Source: Candidatus Gastranaerophilales bacterium (GTDB lineage Bacteria; Cyanobacteriota; Vampirovibrionia; Gastranaerophilales; Gastranaerophilaceae). Taken from it: DNA of 64,000 nt. Below the pieces are notes generated by a model. The model saw only the letters and a list, made by a program, of their open reading frames with translations, was not told where the DNA came from and searched no databases. This document shows positions 10,838 to 20,184 of this stretch, one piece after another (position 1 is the stretch's first letter; the number at the start of each line of letters is the position of its first letter). The position numbers and the translations under genes are program-made. The stretch is taken from positions 1-64,000 of the forward strand of contig CANPYC010000003.1 in assembly GCA_947587615.1 (NCBI GenBank). Reading direction: 5' to 3'.

Positions 10838-11688
10838 TTATTGATATTCATTCACACATGATTAATCAAAATTTTGATATAAATACGTTTAAGCATAATT
10901 TCACAACAAAAATGTTTTTCTTGAGGCTTCAAACAAAAAATTTTGAACAGTATTATATAAAAATGTCTTCTCAGCTAAAAAACAGCAAAGTTGATAAAGC
11001 GGTTATTTGCGCTCTGGAAGGTGCTTCGACCTGTTCAAATAACGAACAGAGCGCAAAAATATGTAAAGAAAACAAAAATTTTCTTTTTGGTGCTAACCTT
11101 AACCCTAATGATAATGATATTGAAAACAAATTTAAAAAAGTTATTGAAGATAATGCCGTTTTAATAAAAATTCTGCCGTCATTTCAAAATATTGATTTAG
11201 CGGATAAGTGCTGTTATAAATTTTATGAACTCTTAAAAGAGTATGATATTCCCCTGTTGGTTCATACGGGGATTGAACACACAATCAAAGGAGGAAATCA
11301 AGAATATAATAACCCTTTAAGAGTAGAAAATGCGCTTAAAGCGGGAGTAAGAGTAATTTGCGCACATTTGGGCGCAAAGTTAAACTTTTGGGAGAGGGAT
11401 TATTTTGAAAACTGGTGTAATTTAGCTTATAAATATGAAAATTTATACGGCGATTTAAGCGCTATGATATGGTTTTATAGAAAAGATTATTTAAAAAAAC
11501 TTTTGAAAGATAAGGTTCTTTGCCAAAAATTAGTCTTTGGAAGCGATTATCCCTGTTATCCTTATATAAATTTAAAAAAAGACGCAAATATTTTTGATGA
11601 TTGGTATAATATGTTTAAAGATTTAGGGTTTGATGAAAGTATATTTTTAAGAGCGCAAAACCTTTTAAGGCTAAACAAAACCGCATAG
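10834..11688 (+). CDS. Amidohydrolase (amidohydrolase_2-like metal-dependent hydrolase)
   Basis: MIIDIHSHM N-terminus, PLLVHTGIEH, VICAHLGA, LVFGSDYPC; ATGA overlap with the upstream stop. Confidence 0.85.
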   Translation: MIIDIHSHMINQNFDINTFKHNFTTKMFFLRLQTKNFEQYYIKMSSQLKNSKVDKAVICALEGASTCSNNEQSAKICKENKNFLFGANLNPNDNDIENKFKKVIEDNAVLIKILPSFQNIDLADKCCYKFYELLKEYDIPLLVHTGIEHTIKGGNQEYNNPLRVENALKAGVRVICAHLGAKLNFWERDYFENWCNLAYKYENLYGDLSAMIWFYRKDYLKKLLKDKVLCQKLVFGSDYPCYPYINLKKDANIFDDWYNMFKDLGFDESIFLRAQNLLRLNKTA

Positions 11689-12810
11689 TTTATATTTGCA
11701 CAATAAAGGAATAGTTTTATTAACGGTAAATCTTAAAAAATTAAGCATAATTTGTCTATTTAGGGGAAGATGTTTATAATAAATCATTAAATATTCAAAA
11801 TAAGCTTTAGCGCCTCGCTGTATTTTAAAATCTCCTACACCTGCGCTCATATTATGTATTTCATAATTTTTTTCATACATTTCATCTATAAATGCTGAAA
11901 TTATTCTATATAGCCCTAATTCTTTAGGCAAGGTTAAATCATAACCAACGGCAGGAGCTGCAAGAGTATTATTTTTTGCAAAAGTTAAACACATTGAAGC
12001 AATTGTATCTTTGTTTTTAAATACTTCTAAATTAAATATGGGGTTGAAACTAACGAGTTTAAAGTATTCTTTAGTATAGCAAGGATTGTATTTTGAATAT
12101 TTTTCAATATAAAGCATTGTATAAATATCTTTTATTCTTTCAAAATCATCGTCATTTTGAACTTTATGTGCTTTAAAGGATGAATTTTTATAAAATTTTA
12201 AGTCTTTTTTTGTTTTGTACTTATACTTTGAAATTTCTTTTAATTTTTTATCTTTTATAAAAATTTGCCTTGAAACTATTTCTTTATATCCTTGTTTATT
12301 TAGATTTTCATATAAGTTAGTATTATATTCTTTTGTAATATTTTTAAAAACAATACAGTAGTCTTTAAATTCATTTTTTAGAAAATTTGTTATCTTGTAT
12401 ATTTGTTCATTATCTAATTCAGGATAAAGATTAGTTGATATAAACCATTGATTTACATAAACCGTTTTATTTATTTTGTTTTTTATAAAATAATTTTCTA
12501 AAAATTTAAAAAGAAAACCAAGCTTTAAATTGTTTTTATTAAATTCTTCTTTTATATATTTTACATAGTGCGAAAGCATTGATATATAAAGAGTATCGTT
12601 ATAATTGTTATTGCTAATTGCAAGCGGAATAAGGATATTATTAATTTTTAAAATTTTAACTTCGCAGTCGATGTTTTTAATGAAATATTTTGTTCCTTTG
12701 GTCATTAAAGCTTTGAAATAATCAAGAAGAGCTTCTTGTTCTTTTGTGAGGTCTTTTGTTAATTCGGTTAAATTTTTTATGTCGTATATTTCTAACATTC
12801 GCCCTGCCAT
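11671..12810 (-). CDS. GNAT/FemAB (BioF2-like) acyltransferase-like protein
   Basis: C-terminal IHNMSAGVGDFKIQRGAKAYFEYLMIYYKHLP resembles the BioF2-like acetyltransferase signature. Confidence 0.6.
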   Translation of the reverse strand: MAGRMLEIYDIKNLTELTKDLTKEQEALLDYFKALMTKGTKYFIKNIDCEVKILKINNILIPLAISNNNYNDTLYISMLSHYVKYIKEEFNKNNLKLGFLFKFLENYFIKNKINKTVYVNQWFISTNLYPELDNEQIYKITNFLKNEFKDYCIVFKNITKEYNTNLYENLNKQGYKEIVSRQIFIKDKKLKEISKYKYKTKKDLKFYKNSSFKAHKVQNDDDFERIKDIYTMLYIEKYSKYNPCYTKEYFKLVSFNPIFNLEVFKNKDTIASMCLTFAKNNTLAAPAVGYDLTLPKELGLYRIISAFIDEMYEKNYEIHNMSAGVGDFKIQRGAKAYFEYLMIYYKHLPLNRQIMLNFLRFTVNKTIPLLCKYKLCGFV

Positions 12811-12982
12811 AGCTATTTTACCTTAAGGTGTATTATATCATATTTAAAGATTGACAAAAAGTGCTCTATACCCCCAAAAATAGACAACAAAATTCTGCCT
12901 CTAGTCCAAAAGAAGTGTCAGCGTGGCAATCTTGGGACTCGAAACAATCCCAAAACGTCATTCGAGGAGCAATAGTCGTGGA

Positions 12983-13428
12983 GTGGACTTAAGTCCACCA
13001 TACTTTAAGTTAAAACCAATAACCCGCTAGTCGGGTTTCAGGATGGTAGATTAAAGACCCTGCAATTATAATTCTCCACCATAGCAGTTTGATATCCGCA
13101 GGGTGGACTTCAGTCCACCATATATAACTTACCCTGCAATTATGACTCCTCGCTGTAGTAATTTCAGGATGGTAGACTAAAGTCTACCCTACAATTATAA
13201 TTCTCCACTATCTCGGTTTGGTATCCGTAGGGTGGACTTCAGTCCACCGTTTATAACTAAAGTCTACCCTACAATTATGACTCCTCGCTGTAGTATCCGT
13301 AGGGTGGACTTCAGTCCACCATACACTAAGTTAGAAACCAAAAACCTGTAAATCAGGTTTCGAGATGGTAGACTAAAGTCTACCCTGCAATTACAACTCC
13401 CCATTGTACGCTAGACTTTAGTCTAGCG
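12983..13428. repeat. Intergenic hairpin-repeat block 1 (REPIN/MITE-like)
   Basis: 18-nt hairpins at 12983-12998, 13102-13119, 13171-13188, 13231-13248, 13303-13320, 13367-13384, 13409-13428; intact doublet 13299-13388. Confidence 0.9.
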
Positions 13429-13487
13429 TTTATATATACTTTTATCTGTCCTTGCATGACAAAGCGGGAATATATTTTTCTAAACGC

Positions 13488-14027
13488 TTAAATATTCTTC
13501 CCCATATTATAGGCAGCTTCCAAAAGCTCAGGTCTTTTTTGAACGTCGTTTGGCGCCTCAAGCCCGCCTGCTTCTAAATATCCCTTTGATTCTAAGTTAT
13601 CAAAGCATGCAATCCAACCTTTTATCCCGTTTAAAACCGTTTGAACAACGCCTTTTGAGCTATCGGCTGATGTTGTAATTACATAAACTTCAGAAAAATT
13701 TTTACCCGTTGCAAATAGTGAATTTGCCCTATCTATCAATGTTTTCATCTGTCCCGACATTTCATAATAATATATCGGAGTTGCCCAAACAATTACATCC
13801 GCTTCTTTCATTTTTAAAGTTATCTCGTTAGCGTCATCATCTATTACACATTTTGCGAGTTTTTGACAGGCAAGGCAACCTTTGCAAAATTTAATTTCTT
13901 TATCTTTTAATGTTACAAATTCAACGCTATGACCGCTATCCAGCGCCCCTTTTTCGGTTTGGTGAGCTAAGATTTCTGAATTTGCGCTATTTCTTAGACT
14001 TGTTGATATAATTAAAACTTTTTTCAT
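13488..14027 (-). CDS. Flavodoxin-like / NADPH-dependent FMN reductase family protein
   Basis: MKKVLIISTSLRNSANSEILA...CKGCLACQK...ADVIVWATPIYYYEMSGQMKTLIDR. Confidence 0.85.
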   Translation of the reverse strand: MKKVLIISTSLRNSANSEILAHQTEKGALDSGHSVEFVTLKDKEIKFCKGCLACQKLAKCVIDDDANEITLKMKEADVIVWATPIYYYEMSGQMKTLIDRANSLFATGKNFSEVYVITTSADSSKGVVQTVLNGIKGWIACFDNLESKGYLEAGGLEAPNDVQKRPELLEAAYNMGKNI

Positions 14028-14042
14028 AAAAACACCTTTTCT

Positions 14043-15101
14043 TTATTTCAAATATTCCCTATAAAAACCCTCAATCTTATCAAAAGGAATTTTTTCCGTA
14101 TTATCATATAAATCAACGTGGTTTGCGTCTTTTATTATTAAAAGTTCTTTGTTGTCTCCTTTTAATTTTTTAAAAGCGTCTTCGCCAAAATATCTGCTGT
14201 GTGCTTTTTCGCCATGGATTATTAAAACTGCACTTTTAATCTCGTTTGCATATTGTAAAATCGGCTGATTAATTAAAGATAGCGCTGAAGTCATATTCCA
14301 TTTGCCGTTTGAATTAATTGAGCGAGGATGATATCCTCTTTTTGTTTTGTAATATCCCCAATAATCCTTAACAAATTGAGGTTCTTCGCCTGTTAATTTT
14401 TCGGGGAGTCCGTCTGCTCCTTTATAAGTTCCGCCGTTTTGGATATTTTTAAAATCTTCATTTCTTTGTTCGTTTAGTGCTTTTTTCATTTCATAGCGAG
14501 CATTTTCATCAATTGTATCATTGTAGCCAAAAGCACTTACTCTTGTCATATCATACATTGTACTAGCTACAGTTGCTTTAATTCTTGTATCAATTGCGCC
14601 GGCATTAAGAGCAAACCCGCCAAAACCGCAAATCCCTAAAACCCCGATTTTTTCAGGGTCAACATTTTTATAGCTGCTTAAATAATCAACTGCGGCAGAA
14701 AAATCTTCCGTATTTATATCAGGGCTTGCAACATTCCTTGGAGTGCCCGAGCTTTCGCCCGTATAGGACGGGTCAAAGGCAAGAGTTATAAAACCACGCT
14801 CAGCCAATGTTTGAGCATACAAGCCGCTTGCCTGTTCTTTTACTGCCCCAAAAGGTCCTGAAATTGCAATCGCAGGTAATTTAGCATTTTTTTCCATATT
14901 CTTTGGAATGTATAAGTCACCAACAAGAGTTATTCCAAACCTGTTTTTAAATTCAACTTTTTTAACATCAACCGCTTGAGATTTATCAAACACCTTATCC
15001 CAATTTTTTTCAATTTTGTTAATATTTTTTGCTTCGCTCATAAGATTACCTCCTATTAAAACTGAAACCATAAGGCTTAATAAAAAAAATTTTTTAATCA
15101 T
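14043..15101 (-). CDS. Alpha/beta hydrolase (dienelactone hydrolase-like), exported
   Basis: N-terminal signal/TM segment; AIAISGPFGAVKEQASGLYAQTLAERGF, GVLGICGFGGFAL. Confidence 0.8.
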   Translation of the reverse strand: MIKKFFLLSLMVSVLIGGNLMSEAKNINKIEKNWDKVFDKSQAVDVKKVEFKNRFGITLVGDLYIPKNMEKNAKLPAIAISGPFGAVKEQASGLYAQTLAERGFITLAFDPSYTGESSGTPRNVASPDINTEDFSAAVDYLSSYKNVDPEKIGVLGICGFGGFALNAGAIDTRIKATVASTMYDMTRVSAFGYNDTIDENARYEMKKALNEQRNEDFKNIQNGGTYKGADGLPEKLTGEEPQFVKDYWGYYKTKRGYHPRSINSNGKWNMTSALSLINQPILQYANEIKSAVLIIHGEKAHSRYFGEDAFKKLKGDNKELLIIKDANHVDLYDNTEKIPFDKIEGFYREYLK

Positions 15102-15122
15102 TTTTTACTCCGTTTAAACCCT

Positions 15123-15749
15123 TTATTCTTCTATTTCTCTTATCGCTTTTGCGGGGTTCCCTGCTGCTATTGTGTTTTTAGGAACAGATTTTGTAACAAC
15201 ACTTCCTGCACCAATTATTGCACCGTCACCTATTTTAACACCCGGTAATATGGTAGAATCCGATCCAATCCATACATTCTTCCCGATTTTAACAGATTTT
15301 GGAGTAATATTTTGTCTTGTCTTGGGGTTAAAATCGTGGTTTAGCGTGGCGATTGTAACATTATGCCCGATTAGCGCACCATCACCTATTTCAATTCCGC
15401 CTTGGTCTTGAAAACGACAGCAAGCATTTATAAAGACATTTTTGCCGATTTTAATATTCACTCCGCAATCCGTGTAAAATGGCGGGAAAAGACCAAAATC
15501 ATCACTGATTTCATTTTGAATTAATTTAGCAAAAAGTTCTCGAATTTCTTCGGGGCTGTGGTATTTATTGTTTATTTCATTTGTTATTTTAAGAGCATTT
15601 TGGCTGAATTTGTGAAATGCTGAATATAAAGCTGAGCCTGTTTCAACGTGTGTACCTTTTGCCATCAGGTTTCTAAATTCATCTGTTGTTATTTCTTTTT
15701 CAATCATTAGCATTATTTTTTCCTTTGCTTTTTTATTATTATTCATCAT
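15123..15749 (-). CDS. Hexapeptide-repeat sugar O-acetyltransferase (maltose/galactoside acetyltransferase-like)
   Basis: Left-handed beta-helix hexapeptide repeats, VKIGKNVWIGSDSTILPGVKIGDGAIIGAGSVVTKSVP. Confidence 0.85.
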   Translation of the reverse strand: MMNNNKKAKEKIMLMIEKEITTDEFRNLMAKGTHVETGSALYSAFHKFSQNALKITNEINNKYHSPEEIRELFAKLIQNEISDDFGLFPPFYTDCGVNIKIGKNVFINACCRFQDQGGIEIGDGALIGHNVTIATLNHDFNPKTRQNITPKSVKIGKNVWIGSDSTILPGVKIGDGAIIGAGSVVTKSVPKNTIAAGNPAKAIREIEE

Positions 15750-15964
15750 AAATTTATAAATAGCAAATACTTATGAGCTATGTTGAGATATGTTTAACAG
15801 GTATTTTGCTAATCCGCAAGGAGTGTTATTTGGGGCGGAATAATTTAGTAGATAGTAAGATAATAGTAAAACACTTTTAATTATTACGTAAACTTAAATA
15901 CCTTAAAAAATGTCATTACTTTTACCTTGTCCCCGCTGTCATTAGTGAGGGTGCAGCCTTGCAT

Positions 15965-16155
15965 AAATTGAGTTTACCATGGAATATATATGCCTGTGGC
16001 AATCTTAGAATTTGGGACATGTGTTTATTCAGCAAGATTGCCATGGGTTAAACCTTAAAAACGGCAGACTAAAGTCTACCCTGCGGCTTCTCTTTCAAAT
16101 AGTTATAATCAACCGCAGCTTAAGGATGGCAGACTAAAATCTACCCTGGGCTTTC
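15965..16155. repeat. Intergenic repeat block 2; longer module also present inverted at ~27085-27320
   Basis: Hairpins 16063-16080 and 16128-16145 (47-nt spacer); the intervening TCTTTCAAATAGTTATAATCAACCG matches the reverse complement of 27125-27160. Confidence 0.85.
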
Positions 16156-16316
16156 TAGCTCCATCTTTTTTATCATTCCTGCGCTTACAATTATCCGGTT
16201 TTAGAGCACCAGTACCATCATATTCTTGCCCCCACCCTTACCCGCCACATCTTTAGCAAAGGTGCAGCATGCCCCCCCCCTTTTTTTTCTCAAAAACACA
16301 AAAGCCAAAAAACTAC

Positions 16317-16346
16317 TTGTACATATTTTAAAACTTGGAGTATAAT
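16317..16346 (+). promoter_or_regulatory. Putative promoter TTGTAC-N18-TATAAT, 6 nt before ATG (leaderless)
   Basis: -10 at 16341-16346; ATG at 16353. Confidence 0.6.
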
Positions 16347-16352
16347 TTACCT

Positions 16353-18269
16353 ATGGGAATTTTAGATTGGATATCACAATCAGCTAAAAAATTAAAAGAC
16401 GTTGAAAGCCAAATCAGTGACGAATCTAAAGATGTTTTAGAAGTTTATCAGAGAAACGCAGCACTGGAGAGAGAAATTGCGCAACGCACGGAAGAATTGC
16501 GCCTTGCAAATCAAACGCTTCTTACTTTAGAACAGGTTTGGGATATGATGAATTCCTCAAGACCCCTATCAAGCGTTCTTGAAACAATTGTTTCAAGCTT
16601 ATACGGTGAATTTGGTTATATTTACAGCTTTATTGCTCAAAAGCAATATGACGAAAAAGGTTCTCATTACGCAGTTATAACCTATTTAGAAACAGATTTT
16701 TCTTCAAAGATTATAAATACTCTAAATTCCACAATTTACGACTTTAAACTATACCCTAAGGAAAACAGCGTAATTGAAAATGCAATAAAAAATAAGCAAA
16801 TAGGTTATTATTTCAGCCTGAAACATTTAATCGAAGAAAATATTCCCGAGTGTAAAAATATAAATTTACCTGATTTTGTTGAGAATAATGAAGTTAAAAC
16901 GATTATCATTCTGCCCATAACCGTTAGCGACCAATTTAGCGGCTTTTTATCCGTATTTTCACCGAGAAAAGAATTAAAAGACGATGAGATAAGTTTTCTT
17001 ACTCTTTTTTCAAGACAAATTGAGCTTGCAATAACAATTGCAAATCTTTTTGAAACGGTTAAAAAACAAGCCGTAACAGACCATCTAACAAATTTATTCA
17101 ATCGAAGATTTTTTGAGGACGCACTTCACAGAGAAGCCACCCGTTCTCTTAGAACAAAACAGCCTTTTTGCTTAATCGGGCTTGATTTAGACCACCTAAA
17201 AAGAATTAACGACACATACGGACACTCGATGGGCGATAAGGCAATTTCAACAATAGCGGATGTTATAATTAAAACCTCAAGAAGTGTCGATATTCCTTCA
17301 CGATATGGCGGTGAAGAATTTTTCATAATTTTACCGGGCATTGATTCAAAAGGCGGTTTAATTGCGGCAGAGCGCTTAAGATTGAAAATTGAACAAGCTT
17401 TGGTTGATGGTCTTAAGGAAGGAATAACCGCTTCTTTAGGTGTTGCAAACTTTATCGAGCAAACAACAAATATTGATGAACTGTTTGAAATGTGCGACAA
17501 AGCAATGTATTCTTCAAAGCAAAAAGGCAGAAACCGTGTTACTTTAGCCGATGTTGACAATAAGACCTCTTGGCAGGAGGTTGCAATTGACGCTTTTGTT
17601 GATATCTTAACCAGTCATAGAATTCCTTTCAACAAAACCCTTGCGCAGGATTTAATTGAAAAATTGCAGTTAAAACAGCATGATTCCTCAGGCGCTTCAA
17701 CTCAAGAAATGCTATATAGCATTGTTGATACAATTTCAAAATCTTACTTTCCTCTCTATCAGGATGGAAGCACCAAAAACAAAGTTACTCTTGCAACTTT
17801 AATAGCAAAAAGATTAAACCTTGCAAAAATTGACGTCGACAGATTAAAAATTGCAATGCTTCTTTATGATATAGGTAATACAATGATGCCGCAGGATATT
17901 TTGAAAAAAGCTGCGCCTTTAGACGAAAAAGAAAAAGATGAAATTCAAAAACATCCGATTATTGGTGCTCAAGAAATTCTAAAACCAATAGGGGCAATAT
18001 CGGGCATTATTCCGATAATTGAAAATCATCACGAAAACTGGGACGGAACAGGCTACCCCGCCAATAAAAAAGGCGGAGAAATTCCCATAACTTCACAAAT
18101 TGTCTTAATAGTTGACAGCTACTTTGCAATGATATCATACAGACCATACAGAAAAGCATACACAATTGACGAAGCAATTGAAGAAATTAACTCCAATTCA
18201 AATAAAAAATATTCCCCCGAACTTGTTGAAGCATTCAACTTTGCAATTGATGAATTTAAAAAGATTTAA
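16353..18269 (+). CDS. GAF-like + GGDEF + HD-GYP-like (degenerate) c-di-GMP signalling protein
   Basis: RYGGEEFFIILPG (active GGDEF); ENHHENWDGTGYP (HD-GYP). MGILDW at 16353 preferred over TTG 16335. Confidence 0.9.
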   Translation: MGILDWISQSAKKLKDVESQISDESKDVLEVYQRNAALEREIAQRTEELRLANQTLLTLEQVWDMMNSSRPLSSVLETIVSSLYGEFGYIYSFIAQKQYDEKGSHYAVITYLETDFSSKIINTLNSTIYDFKLYPKENSVIENAIKNKQIGYYFSLKHLIEENIPECKNINLPDFVENNEVKTIIILPITVSDQFSGFLSVFSPRKELKDDEISFLTLFSRQIELAITIANLFETVKKQAVTDHLTNLFNRRFFEDALHREATRSLRTKQPFCLIGLDLDHLKRINDTYGHSMGDKAISTIADVIIKTSRSVDIPSRYGGEEFFIILPGIDSKGGLIAAERLRLKIEQALVDGLKEGITASLGVANFIEQTTNIDELFEMCDKAMYSSKQKGRNRVTLADVDNKTSWQEVAIDAFVDILTSHRIPFNKTLAQDLIEKLQLKQHDSSGASTQEMLYSIVDTISKSYFPLYQDGSTKNKVTLATLIAKRLNLAKIDVDRLKIAMLLYDIGNTMMPQDILKKAAPLDEKEKDEIQKHPIIGAQEILKPIGAISGIIPIIENHHENWDGTGYPANKKGGEIPITSQIVLIVDSYFAMISYRPYRKAYTIDEAIEEINSNSNKKYSPELVEAFNFAIDEFKKI

Positions 18270-18309
18270 AATTTTAACAATTTAATAGTTTTTGTAATAT
18301 AATGTTTTT

Positions 18310-20184
18310 ATGGAACAAAATTATTTGCCGTTATTTAGAAAATATCGTCCTCAATCTTTTGAAGATGTTGTAGGACAGGAAAGTCTGGTAAAAGCTCTTT
18401 CGAATGCAATTGAACTAAATAGAATAGCTAATGCCTACTTGTTTTGCGGCCCGAGAGGAACAGGGAAAACTTCAAGCGCTCGAATTTTTGCAAAATCCCT
18501 AAATTGCGAGCATGGTCCGACTCTGAAACCATGCCAAAAATGCGCAAGCTGTATTGATATTACAAACGCAACGGGGCTTGATGTTATTGAAATTGACGCT
18601 GCTTCAAACAGGGGTATTCAAGACGCAAAAGAATTAATAAGTCAGGTGCAGTATGCTCCGATTAACGGCAAGTATAAAATTTTTATAATAGACGAAGTTC
18701 ACATGCTCTCAAACGACGCTTTTAATGCTCTTTTAAAGACGTTTGAAGAACCGCCTAAAAATGTTATTTTTATCTTAGCAACAACAGAACCTCATAAGGT
18801 CTTAGAAACAATCGTTTCACGCTGTCAAAGGTTTGATTTAAGAAGAATAACAATTGAAGATATTATTAAAAGATTAAGAGAAATATCCGATAAAGAAAAT
18901 ATAAAAATAACTTCTGACGCTCTTTATACAATTGCAAAAAATGTTTCAGGCGGTTTAAGAGACTCTTTGGCGCTTTTAGATCAAGTTAGTATTCTTGGCG
19001 TTAAGGAAGAAATTACAAAAGATTTAATAGAAGAATTATTGGGAAAAATTAATTTTGATGTTCTTCTAAACCTTTTAAAGAATATTTCCGAAAGTAATAT
19101 TGAACAATCTTTGGCCGATATTAATCAAATTTATGCTAAAGGAAACGAGCCGAGGAATTTAGCGGAAAACTTTATTGAATTTTTAAGAAATATTGTTCTT
19201 GTCTTAAATTCATCCGATAAGGAAAATATTAATAAATTTACTTCTTTTGTCGAAGCGGATATTGAAAAAATTAAAAATTGCAACTTTGATAAAGATAAAA
19301 TAATAAAAATTCTAAATACTATAATTGAATATTATAAAGAAATTAAGGTTTCAACAAATCCTTATCTTTGGATGGAGCTTGCTTCAATTGCCTCATGCAA
19401 GCTTGATTTAGTGTCGGTTCCGCTAAATCAAATGCTGCCCCCTCAAACAACTCAAACGGCTCGAATTCAACAAACGCAACAAATTCAACAAAGCGCCATA
19501 AAAAGTTCAAATATACAGCCTCAAAAGCCTTTAGTATCAAATGTTATGCCAATTAAGCCGAATGCTCAAGAGCAGGTGCCAAAGGCAGCTGACGGGGTAA
19601 ATATAATTGATAAGACTGAGGCTGCAGTTGCTTCATCTTCATCTTCTCAGGAGTCAAAAACCCCGCAAACGGTTATACAAAGCAATAATAATCTTGCAAA
19701 TAATTCTCAAAACCAAGATGGGGCTGAAATTTGGATGAATATTGTTCATACTATTCAATCGTTACCCGCAAGAGCTTTTTATTCCGGCGTTGCAAAGCTT
19801 GTCAGGGTTGGGAATAATAAAATTACTCTTGGTTTTTTGCATGAGAATGCTCTTATTCAAGCAAAGTCTCAATCAAAATATGAACAGCTTGAAAATGCAC
19901 TAAAGGCGACTTATTCTAATTTTAGTGTTGAATTTATAAAAATTGATTCAGCAACAAAAGTTGTAGAGCTTAAACCAAGAACAATGTCTTCAAGACCTGT
20001 CGCAGCGCATAACCCGTCTTTTGAGTCAGCTAAACCCGCCCCAATTGAAAATATTGAGCAAAAAAATATTCAACAACCCAAGCAAAATGCTGATAATCAA
20101 CAAGCTAAAACCTCGAAGAAGCACCATTGCGCTATGGTTCAAAGCATGATTGAACAGTTTAGCGGAAAGTTGATTGAAGATTAA
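18310..20184 (+). CDS. dnaX: DNA polymerase III subunit gamma/tau
   Basis: LFRKYRPQSFEDVVGQE, FCGPRGTGKTSSARIFAKSLNC, IDEVHMLSNDAFNALLKTFEEPP. Confidence 0.97.
   Translation: MEQNYLPLFRKYRPQSFEDVVGQESLVKALSNAIELNRIANAYLFCGPRGTGKTSSARIFAKSLNCEHGPTLKPCQKCASCIDITNATGLDVIEIDAASNRGIQDAKELISQVQYAPINGKYKIFIIDEVHMLSNDAFNALLKTFEEPPKNVIFILATTEPHKVLETIVSRCQRFDLRRITIEDIIKRLREISDKENIKITSDALYTIAKNVSGGLRDSLALLDQVSILGVKEEITKDLIEELLGKINFDVLLNLLKNISESNIEQSLADINQIYAKGNEPRNLAENFIEFLRNIVLVLNSSDKENINKFTSFVEADIEKIKNCNFDKDKIIKILNTIIEYYKEIKVSTNPYLWMELASIASCKLDLVSVPLNQMLPPQTTQTARIQQTQQIQQSAIKSSNIQPQKPLVSNVMPIKPNAQEQVPKAADGVNIIDKTEAAVASSSSSQESKTPQTVIQSNNNLANNSQNQDGAEIWMNIVHTIQSLPARAFYSGVAKLVRVGNNKITLGFLHENALIQAKSQSKYEQLENALKATYSNFSVEFIKIDSATKVVELKPRTMSSRPVAAHNPSFESAKPAPIENIEQKNIQQPKQNADNQQAKTSKKHHCAMVQSMIEQFSGKLIED

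Noticed and set aside
15771-15870. Possible - strand peptide NYSAPNNTPCGLAKYLLNISQHSS near the acetyltransferase start
   Set aside because: Short, no start codon context or recognised family; could be a decayed gene but not supportable.
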